Source: Hyaloscypha bicolor E (lineage: Eukaryota; Ascomycota; Leotiomycetes; Helotiales; Hyaloscyphaceae). From it: 64,000 bases of DNA. The notes beneath the pieces were generated by a model, which saw nothing but the letters and a program-made list of their open reading frames with translations, was not told the DNA's origin and did no database searches. Below are positions 45,321 to 56,083 of this stretch, piece by piece. The position numbers and the translations under genes are program-made. Every line of letters starts with the position of its first letter. Positions within the stretch are counted from its first letter, which is position 1. The stretch lies in contig NW_020194515.1 of NCBI RefSeq assembly GCF_002865645.1, positions 124,001 through 188,000 of the forward strand, read 5' to 3'.

Positions 45321-46396
45321 ATGGATTCGCCGTCAACGACACCTCGCCGCTCGGCACGCATCCAAAAACTCTCTCCTCCCTCCACGCCAAGCACAACCAA
45401 CGGCCCTCCTTCAACTCCCTCGAAGATGCCAAAGATGGCAGCCCGAAGATCCCCTTTCATGCCAACATACCTTGAAGCGATTCTCCTCTCCATATATCCT
45501 ACAACCCTGGTTGTAGGATCTCTGTTCGCCGTCCTTGATCCCGTCGCGCGGGCAGCCCCATACAACACAACAACTCAGTCGCACTATGCAAATACTGCGC
45601 CCTCTTACTTTGCCAAGAAGAGTAATGTCTTCAACATATTCTTCGTGAAGCAGGGTTGGGCGTGGGTCACATTCAGCTATCTCTTCTTCCTCTTTACACA
45701 TCCCTCGGCCGGTCCTGTCGGCTCCCTCGCAGCGACTCCGAAACGAATCCGTGGTTTATTGAGATATGGCATTGTGACTCTGTGGTGGATATTTGTCACG
45801 CAGTGGTTTTTTGGTCCGCCAATCATCGATCGGGGTTTTCTACTTACCGGAGGTCAATGTGACCTGTTGGAGTTGGCGGACGAAGGCAAGTTGGAAATGG
45901 ATAACACGAGACAATTTGTGACCGGTGTGGCGTGTAAAGCTATTGGTGGGAAGTGGAAAGGGGGCCATGATATTAGTGGACACGTCTTCCTGTTGGTTCT
46001 GGGAAGCATGTTCATTTTTGAAGAGGTTCTTCATGTAGTTACGAATTCTACGAGATCCAAGGAAGAGAGAACGATATTGATGAGTGATGGGGCTGTGAAG
46101 AGCGCCGAGGTAGAAGCCGAGCGGGTCACTCCTGAGGTTTCTGGACAGTGGACTCTAGGTGCGAAGATTATGCTAGGTGTAGCAGCGTTGAGTTTATACA
46201 TGCTGTTGATGACAGCAGCTTACTTCCATACGTGGTTTGAAAAGGTATGTTACAAGTATTCCCACGAAGACAAGCGAACTAACAGTATCTTCAGCTCACA
46301 GGACTACTTGTAGCGATGAGCGGCATTTTTGTTGTATATTTCCTGCCTCGAGCAGTACCCGCGTTGCGACAGTTGATTGGGATGCCCGGTGTATAA
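45321..46396 (+). CDS. scs3: FIT2/Scs3-family ER lipid-droplet protein
   Basis: Exons 45321-46244 and 46295-46396 give 341 residues (50-bp intron). The N-terminus is cytosolic and Ser/Pro/Lys-rich, followed by about six membrane segments. These include LEAILLSIYPTTLVVGSLFA, WAWVTFSYLFFLFTH and LRYGIVTLWWIFVTQWFFGP. The family signature GGHDISGHVFLLVLGSMFIF, with its catalytic His, is followed by EEVLHVV with the second conserved His. FIT proteins act in the ER membrane as acyl-CoA diphosphatases and support lipid-droplet formation and phospholipid balance. The last exon supplies the terminal helix GLLVAMSGIFVVYFLPRAV. Confidence 0.88.
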
Positions 46397-46836
46397 GAGT
46401 GTCGGAAATGAGATAGAATTAAAATGAAGAATCTTTGCTCGATCCTTGATTTAGAATTTGCAGCGAGACAGTTCGGGAAATCCTGCTAAAATGCCCGCTC
46501 AATTGAAAGCTTCGGTTCCGTAGCCTCTAACTTTCGGTTTTGATCCCCATATGAAAATCGATATTTTTGGACCAAGAAGAGAGGGGTTCAGAATGAGAAA
46601 TGATTATCGTAAATAATTCTCTCACACCTGTAATGGAGCATGACCCAAACATCGCGGAAGCAAATCAATAAACGCATTGGAGGGATGGGTGGTGTTTATT
46701 CTCTATTTTATGAGCGCTTCTCTCAAAGTCAAGCAATTTGTGGCGTGCTCAAAGCCAATTTACATGGTACAAAAGAAATTCAGAATCACTGTTCCATTCT
46801 CGTAACCTCTCCCTCCTCCTCCGCAACATCCTTCAG
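46397..46836. other. Intergenic, convergent FIT and peptide-precursor 3' ends
   Basis: 440 bp with no supported feature. Confidence 0.45.
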
Positions 46837-47479
46837 TTAGTTCTCAATCTCATTTCCCTCCGCATCGTATTCAAATGGCTCACTTCTGCGAGCCTTCTTC
46901 GCCTGCGAAATGAATTAGTACGTAAATTGTTTAATCTTTAAGAGCGAGCTCAGGAGGAGCCAAGCCAAGCTCTGGGCTCTCAAACAAAACAAGAGCAAAT
47001 CGTTATCCAGATAAGCTCACCTTCTTGGCCTTCTTCTTTGGATCTCTCTTCTCAATTTCGTTTCCCTCAGCATCATATTCGAATGAGTCTCTCTTTTCAA
47101 TTTCGTTCCCCTCAGCGTCGTAGGAGAACGCATCAACACTTCGTCGAGCCTTCTTGGCTTTCTTGGCCTTCTTCTTTGGCTCCCTCTTCTCAATTTCATT
47201 TCCTTCCGCATCATATTCAAATGCTCCTCTTTTCTCAATTTCGTTTCCCTCAGCATCGTATTCGAATGAGCCTCTCTTCTCAATTTCGTTTCCTTGAGCA
47301 TCGTATTCCCAGTTTCCCCTCTTCTCAATTTCGTTTCCAGCGGCATCATATTCCCAGTTTCCTCTCTTCTCAATTTCATTTCCAGCTGCGTCATACTCGA
47401 AATCCGTCGTGGATGGAGTGGCTTGGGCGGCAAGCATGGCGCAGAAGGCCAGGATCATGGAGGCAGTTGAGGCACGCAT
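46837..47479 (-). CDS. Secreted precursor of Kex2-processed peptide repeats
   Basis: Exons are the complement of 47021-47479 and 46837-46902 (118-bp intron), giving 174 residues. MRASTASMILAFCAMLAAQA is a signal peptide with cleavage near residue 20. The rest is eight copies of [aromatic]-[E/S]-YDAxGNEIE. KR follows at 38-39, 53-54, 68-69, 83-84, 98-99, 129-130 and 144-145, with RR at 112-113 and 158-159. Processing would release 13-15-residue acidic peptides such as GNWEYDAQGNEIE and GSFEYDAEGNEIE. Two copies of a basic linker ([E/D]PKKKAKKAKKARRS) interrupt the array, and the intron splits the second. The layout is that of fungal repeat precursors (alpha-factor-like, KEP or dikaritin-type RiPP precursors). 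Its peptide matches none I know, and no modifying-enzyme genes are adjacent. Signalling, wall-related or RiPP roles are possible. Confidence 0.85.
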
Positions 47480-48466
47480 CTTGACTGTGTGAATAGATGA
47501 AATTAAAAATATAAGTGTTGAAAAATCAGACCAGCTGTGTAAGAAGTTTGAAGAAGATATGGACGAAGAAAGGCGTAGACATGCCCGTGGCGGAGGGTAG
47601 TACACTTATATGCAGGCAAGGAGATCCGGAGAACCTTGTCTAGCCCTGGGCAAGACTTGGAACTGGAATGACACATTGACTCGAACATTCCCAATGTCAC
47701 ATCCAGCATCGATCACTTGTCGAGCTTGCGTCAGCCCTCGGAAAGATTACCAGCGTTGGGTCTAGAGTCGAGCAACTGTAACAGCAAGACCTTGGTGCCG
47801 ATGAATCAAAACACACTGCATCACCACCATAACGACTAAGAGCCTCATTTGGAACAAAACATGTCAGGCGTTTTGTGGCGGATGAGGCCGAGCGGCACTA
47901 AAAGTAAAAGCTTAACTTCCGGGACCATGCAGCGGCATCTGGGCACGAGTCTGGGCACGAACACTTGCTCGCAATCCACAATCACAACCGGGGCTTGGAT
48001 TTGGCATTGAAGGCTAGGCCCAAGCGAAAGCTGGATTCTAATTGGCTCATGGTCGAAACAAGTTTGAAGCATGAGGTTGAGGCGGGATATGTTTTGAATC
48101 TTGCCTCGCCTCTCAAATGTGGTGGAACACCTCAATTCGATCGTTGGCGAGATGTAGAATGTTGAGAACAGTCATGCGAGAAAGTTTAGTCGTAGACCAA
48201 AGCCGTTCACATGCCGAACAATGACCAGATACTGAAAGTTTGGGAGAATGTCATGTGATGGATGCATGTCCAGCACAAAATACAAGTGATGGATGACCCT
48301 CCGAGGAAATTTACTCTTGTCTTCCCGTGCTCAATGCTATTGTATCAACATAATGGATCGTAAGAGTTCATTTCTCTTCGCAAAAACGAACCACCTTGCA
48401 AAACCCCGAGTACCGACGACCATGAAGAAAAAGGAAAGCGCTTTCATAACAACATAATGAATGAGA
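47480..48466. other. Intergenic, promoter of the peptide precursor
   Basis: 987 bp with no supported gene; the frame of the precursor continues upstream without a better ATG. Confidence 0.45.
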
Positions 48467-49305
48467 TCAACAAGCACAACCTTCCTTCGAGGCGTTGTCC
48501 CTTGGTCCAGTCAGGTTCACCCTTGACTGGTCTTCTGTCCTCCCTGTGCTACCTGACGTAGCACCTGGTCCTCTTGCGCCTTTTAAAGATGTCTCCGGAA
48601 TAGCGTTCGCGATAGCAGTGAAAACCTCAGTCACATTGGTTCCCAGCTTCGCACTGGTCTCGAAGAACAATAGGCCCTCTTCCTCCGCATACGACTTGGC
48701 TTCGGCCGTCGAGACCTTTCTCGCATCTCCATCTGCATCTTCTCCATCAGCTGCTTCACCATCGCCATCTTCACCTAAAGCATTGCTCGAAGTACTAGGA
48801 TCATTTGTTAAGTCAAGCTTATTTCCCACTAGCGCAATAACGATTCCTGGTGAGGCCTGTCTTTGAAGTTCTGCAACCCAGTGCCTTGCCTTGATGAGTG
48901 ATGTTGGCTTTGTTAGGTCGTAAACGACGAGAGCGGATTGGGCATTTCGGTAGTACATAGGCGCAAGGGACGCAAAACGTTCTTGTCCCGCAGTGTCCCA
49001 TATCTCGAATTTGATGGTCCGGGTTGGCAAGTTGCATTTTTGAGTAAGGAACGCAGCTATAAATACAAAAGTCAGATTAATCAAGGACATTTAGATGGGC
49101 GCCTGGTTCCATACCTCCAATGGTTGGCTCTTTGTTTTCTTGAAAATCGTTGTTCACAAACCGTAGCACAAGAGAAGACTATACAATTAGCCAGTCCGCT
49201 GGGATGATATATGGGATCAATACTGTATACCTTTCCTACTGCTGCTTCACCAAGAAGGACGAGCTTTACGCTGCTGCTTGGCTTGGGCGCTGTTGCCTCC
49301 GCCAT
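48467..49305 (-). CDS. Rab5-type endosomal GTPase (Vps21/Ypt52-like)
   Basis: Exons are the complement of 49231-49305, 49115-49178 and 48467-49056, giving 242 residues. Nucleotide-binding motifs are complete: GEAAVGKSS (P-loop, split by intron 1), PTIGAAF (switch I, split by intron 2), [14 protein letters not shown] and ETSAK. The C-terminus GCAC carries a double-geranylgeranylation site. Rab5 proteins drive early-endosome fusion and vacuolar sorting. A Rab5-typical ALA-like [20 protein letters not shown] is present. An acidic insertion of about 27 residues ([18 protein letters not shown]) follows the NKLD motif and is absent from animal Rab5. The gene is divergent from KRI1 across 368 bp. 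Confidence 0.92.
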
Positions 49306-49673
49306 CCTGAAAGGAACGCTCGGGTTGATGACAGACTTTATGCGGAGTGGTCTTCTGCTTCGGTAGGTGCTGGATGTTTAGAAGATAGTCGCAAGGAATT
49401 CCCAGAGGCTTGCAAATGAACAGCAATGTTGTCTTTTGAAAAGAAGGTGCTCGAAAGCTAGGTTCGTGAGGCTTTTGATGGGGTGTTGGATGGCTTGACT
49501 TGACTGTTGACTGCGAGATGACGATTGCGCTAGTGGAAACCTGCGCTAAACTTAAAGTAGCTTGTTACGGAAAGTTTTGCCCGTGCACCGGCTTCTTTTT
49601 CCAATCTTTTTCGAGATCCTAAAGTCAAAATTAACCCAGTCCTCGAAAAGAACTCAACTCCACAGCACCCACA
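49306..49673. promoter_or_regulatory. Shared upstream region, Rab5 (-) and KRI1 (+)
   Basis: 368 bp between divergent start codons; no specific motif identified. Confidence 0.5.
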
Positions 49674-51663
49674 ATGGCAAAAAGGAAGGCGGACCCTCTC
49701 ACTCAGGTGCCAGCTGCCAACAGCAGCAAAAAGGTCAAACACGATACGACTGCAGAGAAAATGAAACCAAGTCTTTTGGACGATAGCGATTCGGGCAGCA
49801 GTGACGATGATTCTGTTGGTGGAGCAAAATTGGAAGAGCCAGCTTTTAGAATCAATGAAGAATATGCGAAGAGATTTGAACATAACAAGAAGAGAGAGGA
49901 ATTGCACAAATGTCAGTATTTTATACAATTTTACAAAGCCTTACTAATTCTATCTAGTGGAGGAGAAATACCAAAAGACGGCCAAGCCAACGAACGGTCA
50001 GTATGGCGACAAATACGATGAAGATTCCTCGTCTTCCGATGATGACGATGAAGATGACGAGGGATTCCTTGCCACAGAGGCCTTGGACGCTGAGATCTCG
50101 GCTACACTACAAGCAATACGCTCCAAAGATCCTAGAGTGTATGACGAAAAGGTGACATTTTACACACCGATGGAGGACGATGACGAAAATGCGGCCCCCG
50201 AAAAGAAAGCGAAGCCAATGTACCTGAGCGACTATCATCGAGAGAACTTGCTGAAAGGCCATACCGGAGCAGACGACGAGGAAGAGGCGGCCGCACGAAC
50301 ATTTGCGGAGGAACAAGAATATCTCAAGAAGTCCATTGTCCAAGAGATGCATGCTGCTGCGGAAGACAGTTTGGACGACGATGAAGATGGAGGGTTCTTA
50401 GTTCCAAAACCAACCAGTCAAGGAATACATCCATCAAGAGCAAGCAAAGTCAAGGTTGACCTTGATGTTGCTACCGCGGACAAGGATCCTGAGAACTTTC
50501 TCTCCAATTTCATGGCAGCTCGAGCTTGGGTACCTTCCGATGGAGCACGGTTTCAGCCACTGGAATCCGACGACGATGAAGAGGATGAGCGAGCGGAGAA
50601 GTTCGAGGCGGCTTACAATTTACGATTTGAAGATCCTAAAGGCAGCAACGAAATGCTAAAGTCCTACGCAAGAGATATTGTGGCCGCCAAAACAGTTCGC
50701 CGAGAAGAACCAAGTGGCAGGAAGAAGCAACGAGATGCGCAAAGAGAGAAGAGAGAGGCCGAGAAGTTCGAGAGAGACGAGGAACGAGCACGACTGAGAC
50801 GCCTTAAGATTGAGGAAATGGAGGAGAAGCTCCAGAAGATCAAGAAAGCTGCGGGCTTAAGGGGAAAGACCCTTAAAGACGAAGAGTGGACCAAATTCTT
50901 GGATGATGGTTGGGATGACGAGCAGTGGGAGGCAGAAATGGACAAGCGTTTTGGGGATGATTATTATGCTGAGAAGGAGGCTAGCTCTGACAACAGCGAT
51001 TGGTCGGATGCAGGAGTAAGCAAAAAGAAGAAGGTCAAGAAACCAAGATGGAATGATGATATTGACATCAAGGACCTAATTCCCGAGTTTGAGGAGGAAG
51101 AGACGTCGCTGGAAAAGCCTGTCTTTACCTTATCTGATTCTGAAGGAGATGGTGAGGACGAGAGCGAGAGCGGAGATGAGAGCGTTCCTAAAAAATCGAA
51201 GACGAGCAAAGATCGACAACAGGAGAGGCAAGCAAAAAAGAAAGCAGCTCGGCTTGAGCGAAAGAAGATCGAGGACCTCGTGGATAGCCAAATGGAGCTC
51301 GACGTCCCCACCAAATCCAAACAACCAACCAAATTCCGTTACCGCGAGACATCACCAACCTCTTTTGGCTTGACGCCTGCGGATATTCTCATGGCTCCAG
51401 ATTCCCAACTCAATCAATTTGCTGGACTGAAAAAAATGGCTTCATTCCGAGATCCCGGGAAGAAGCGGAAGGATAAGAAACACCTTGGGAAGAAGGCTCG
51501 GTTGCGGCAATGGAGAAAGGAGACATTCGGGAATGAGGATGGACCGGAGATTGTTATCAATGTCGAGGAAGGATTTGACGCCGGCGGTGGAGTCGATATT
51601 GTGGAAGGCGGACGCAAAAAGAAGAAGAGATCTAGGAAGAGCAAGAACCAAGCTGCTATCTAG
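49674..51663 (+). CDS. kri1: KRI1-like ribosome biogenesis protein
   Basis: Exons 49674-49911 and 49958-51663 give 647 residues; the 46-bp intron has a TACTAAT branch. The protein is charged throughout, with long Asp/Glu/Ser tracts. The Kri1 hallmarks are present: FRINEEYAKRFEHNKKREEL, VTFYTPMEDDDE, MYLSDYHRENLL, the basic coiled stretch ARDIVAAKTVRREEPSGRKK, and a C-terminal SFGLTPADILMAPDSQLNQF and KHLGKKARLRQWRKETFG. Yeast Kri1 is an essential nucleolar partner of Krr1 in 40S/18S rRNA assembly; the same role is inferred. Confidence 0.92.
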
Positions 51664-52113
51664 TGAAGGTAGATGGCGTGCGTACTACTGGTAACTGCTC
51701 TCATTCATCTATAGATGCTGATAGAGTAAAGGCAGTTGAGAGTGTAAATGTCCTGCTATGTCTGGTGCCTCAGACTGAGTGTAGTGTTACCCGATGAACT
51801 TGAATGCATTTTCAATGCCGAACATCTTTTTTAGTCAATGTTTTGAGATCATACAAAGCAATCACCATCATCAATCAGTGTAGGTCTCGAAATTCAGGTT
51901 CGCGTGTCTCGCTTAAGCCCCTTTCTCTTCTCGGCTAGTTATCAACTGCTCTTCGGCATCAGCTAGGTCATCGAGTCTTTAACAAGTCAATGTAAACAGG
52001 AACAAAGCAACAACAAGACTCGATCAATAATTATCATTATATTTATAAGATCGCATTCTCAATCAATTTGCCACCCTCAAAACACAAGACCAGCGCTCGC
52101 AACCTAACCTCCG
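51664..52113. other. Convergent 3' region of KRI1 and HAK genes
   Basis: 450 bp, no supported feature. Confidence 0.5.
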
Positions 52114-55091
52114 TCAGATCTCCTTAACGAACCCAACCTCAACCAGACTATCAAACGGAAGTCCAATATCAGCCATCTTAGTCCTAGAATTCTCACGTAT
52201 CCACAAGAACATCCACAAGAAAATGGCTCGCATAAAATTCGTTCCCTTCTTGATCGTCATTAGTTCCTTCCCCATAATGTAAACCATCTGAGCTTGAGCC
52301 GCTTTGTTAATGGCACCAAGTTCCGCTTGTACTTCAGGCGAGTGGTCAACTGAGGAAGCGCTAGAAGCCGAGGATGTGTGGTCGCGAGTAACGAAAAGAA
52401 CCAGCTGCTCGGTGATCACACGTCCCAGGTCTGGGCTGACGATACTGTCACTATACCCGTGTCGAGCCGTCATGCGATAGCAGCCTGGGATAGTAGTCCG
52501 CTGGACAATATATCTCTCAGCTTCGGGGACGGAGGGGGTTGAGATCTGCCTCATGTGGAAGAAGACAATGATCTCGGGACGAGCGCTGAATTTCCTGACG
52601 AACTGTGCGAAGACGATCGGGACGAGATCTCCGACCTTATCGAAGAAGATTCCGACTCCATCGACTTTGGTCACTATTCCGCCACCAAAGGCAGGCGTGA
52701 GCTTCACTTCTCCGTTGGCACCAGTGGTCAGAAGATGTGATGGCTGGAACCGATCCTCTGCCTCTGCTGCCCATTGACTTTCTTTGCCGAAGCGCCAGAG
52801 CACAAATATGTACGAGAGGATTGCCGCAAGCATGAGAGTGAACCAGGCGCCCGTTGGTACTTTAGTGAGTGCCGATGAGAGATAGACTCCATCGAGGGCA
52901 GCGAATACCAGGAAGACGAAGACGACGATGAAGATATTGATTTTCCACTTGATAATTGCAACGAGTGCAACCATAGTAGTGGTTATGAGTGTGACGCAGA
53001 CAACACAAACTCCATAAGCATTTCCCAGTCTGGTTGTCTGGCTTTGAATTAGACCAGATGTCTACGAAGAGGGAGAACCGTCGAAACTTACGTTGGAGTA
53101 TGCTGCAGTAACGATAACAGTGCCCACCATCAACAGCACATTGGCCAAAGGCATATAAACCTGACCGTGGAAAAGTTTTGACGTATGAACCTGTGAAGAT
53201 TTAAACTCAGCTCTCGTCTCTCAAAATGTGAATTTCTCAAAACTCGTGGAACATTGGTAGAAGAGGAGCAAGAGGACTACTAACGAGTTTTATGTGAGGT
53301 GCATAGGACATATTCATGACCTGCATAAGTAGCTGAAAAGCTCCAGTGATCATGGCTTGGCTGGCAACGATGGCAGCCAGAATGGCAATAACGAGACCTG
53401 AAGTGTTATGTTAGTCTTAGCGATAAAAAAAACGAGATGATTACTGACTGAAAACAAAGCATCCTGGTGGAACAGTATGGAAGAATGGGTTGGTGTAGGC
53501 AATTCCAGTAGCATCTTGGGAGATGAAGGCAGCTTGGCCAATGTATGCCAGAAGCAAGCATGGGAACGCTAGGCACAACCAAGAGATCTGAATGGCCCTC
53601 TTGCTGAATGCTCCCAAATCTGCGAAGAGCGCCTCAACTCCAGTGAAAGCAAGCAAGAGTCCACCGAGAGACCTCCAACCTTGTTCTCCATTCCTCACGA
53701 GATATGCTCCGGCAAAGTGTGGGCTGAAAGCCTTGAGAACGCTGTGATCGAACTTGGCGAGATTGTAGATGCCAGCGCAAGCGTTGAACAAGAGCCATAT
53801 CATGACGATAGGTGCGAAGGAGCTGGCGATTTTCGTTGTCCCAAAAGGCTGGACAGCGAACAAGAGAACAAGAATTGCGCAAGAGACCCCAACAATTGTA
53901 CTGGAGCTGATGTTGGGGTGCGCGACCTCAATTCCCTGAATAGCTCCAAGTACGGATTGAGCAGGAGTTAAAACGCCATCAGCCTGAAACAATGGAGTTA
54001 GTATTGCTGTAATTGGAGTCTCAAGCAGACTTACCATCACCATAGACACGCCGAGTACACCAAATATTTTCAGGACCACTCGCGCAACCATGGAGTTCTC
54101 AATAAAGGATCTCACGCCCTTATTCATTGGCTTCAACTCATTTGTCAGATGGCGTTCCAGCTTAACAGATCCGACCACATTCGGATCGCGACGGACAATA
54201 TTGGAGTATTTTGCCAGCAGACTGTACAGTGCGAAGGTTCCTCCCTCTCCTGAACGCCAATGTATTAGTGAGCGCCCAAACGATATTACGGCATTTGATA
54301 ATTAAATGTGCTAACCATCGTCATCGGCAGCAAGAACAATGAACATATACTTGATAGAAACCATGAGTGTCAAGGTCCATATAATAATCGAGAGCGCGCC
54401 AACGAGATCATCGTAGCTTGGTTGAGATGTGAACGTTGACGAGTAGACGTAGAGACTAAAGCAAAATTAGTATCGGATTCGATATGTAGGCCGTGCATTG
54501 AAATGTCGAGAGCCCTCTCATCGCAAGTATGGATATTTCATGGATGTGCTGCCATGCCAGTTTCGAGGTATGACCGAAGAACAAAGGAGGACTGTTCCAA
54601 CGGAGAAGGTGCTTACGGTGAGGTCCCAACTGCGTGGCGAATTAGCAAAAAGTACTTGAGGGAGCTGAGAGCCTCAGAGCCGTCTTGAGCTTCAATGGCA
54701 GAGGCATCATGGCGGCTCCTGGAACAGGCTCTGGGCTCTTTGCTCTCGTGGAGAAGTCAACAAATCAAGCATGAGAACAAGACCTACTATCGCCGTAAAT
54801 GACACCAGTGCTTTGGTATGCAAGCCACATCAACATCCAACCTGTGTAAGTCTTGACGAGTCAATTGAAAGCTCTCGCTCTGTGCAATCCAGAAATTGAC
54901 AGAGAACCACTTACCTGCTTCTTCTTTTGATTCAGATCCGCATTTGCGATTTGCATAGCGCGGTCTTCAATATCGTAACCATTCTTTTCAGAAAGAGAAT
55001 CATCCTTGTTGTAAATTCTGCTGCTTGCAGTCTTCACAGGATGAATGTCCTCACCGAACTGAATACGCTGAGGAATTTCTGAGTCCGCCAT
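52114..55091 (-). CDS. hak1: HAK/KUP high-affinity potassium transporter, nine exons
   Basis: Exons are the complement of 54915-55091, 54788-54851, 54617-54629, 54316-54455, 54035-54249, 53449-53983, 53285-53397, 53092-53190 and 52114-53037, giving 759 residues. Family motifs are clear: GVIYGDIGTSPLYVYSSTFT, the GVSMVMADGVLTPAQSVLGA segment, GLLLAFTGVEALFADLGAFS, IGQAAF and SQAMITGAFQ. About 12 membrane spans lie in the first two thirds, followed by a cytosolic C-terminal domain. These are plasma-membrane K+ uptake systems, usually induced by potassium starvation. Exon 3 is only 13 nt and encodes part of GDIGTSP. The 51-bp intron at 53984-54034 is in frame and stop-free. The start MADSEIPQRIQFGEDI is the first true ATG. 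Confidence 0.9.
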
Positions 55092-56083
55092 TGTGCTTGA
55101 CTTTTGCGAAATGCTGGGGAAATGGAGGAAGCTCAAGCAAAAGCAGTGGGGTCTCAAGAAGCGCCGAGAGAAAAGCAAAGGGAGGGAGAGGACTGAGAGA
55201 AAGCGAAAGAACAGAAGCGGTACATCATTGCTATTTAAGGTCTTTCTCTATTTGTCACTTCTTCAGCACAGGCGCGCAAGCAGCGGACATAGCTCCATAG
55301 CAGGAAGCTGCGCAAGGTCGCCACGAGTGACAGGAGATATTTACAGCTGCCACTGTTGACAGCGGCCGCCAAGCCACGGCATAATAAAAATAAAATCTGG
55401 AATCCACGGTATGTTATCCTCGCGACCAGATTCGAGCAGGCCAAAATCCCGCATAGCGAGATTGTTGATAGCGAAAAATCCCTCAACGCCATAAGCAAGA
55501 ACCCGTCATTCTCACGCGTTTGACGCTCTGGAGCCCGTGCACCGTGCCCCCTCCTGCATGGTCCATGGAGCTTATGTGACGGGCGGGCAGCTGTCATATG
55601 GTTTCAGTTGCTTATCAGATTGGCGGGCAGACATCCAATCTCAGTCCAAGGAAGAAAGACGGGAAAGCCCTATGTAACAACGGTAGCCCCCTGGCATGGC
55701 ACTCCTGCGTCTACTTCAGGACCCAAGTCACTCTGCCGAGCCACCAAAATAGCAGGGTCCCGAAAGAGGAGAAAGAAGAAGACACTGACCGACTCCATGA
55801 AGATCCCAAAACCCTACGAATATGAATATGGAACAACCGTAGTCTATTCACAGAAAGCAGCCAACGTTGAAGTAAATATATATATATGGGGTTGACAGTT
55901 TCTTGCCTTTCGTTTATGCCGTCATCATCCTTCAACTCATGCATGCAGGTGGTTATACATTCCCAATTCGTCATAGTAAGGCGAACCCACCCCGCGGGAT
56001 AGATGCAGCCCCGGCTTCCAAACCCCGTACGCCATTACCTCCATACGCGCCATAATATCCTACCAAAATAAAATCCCAACGAC
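55092..56083. other. Intergenic, upstream of the HAK gene
   Basis: 992 bp. No supported gene; short plus-strand frames near 55.6-55.9 kb lack coding character. An ATATATAT run lies near 55,877. Confidence 0.5.

Noticed and set aside
46837..47479. Classical alpha-factor mating pheromone gene
   Set aside because: The repeat unit lacks the Trp-Cys...Pro-Gly-type alpha-pheromone core known from related fungi; only the processing layout is shared.
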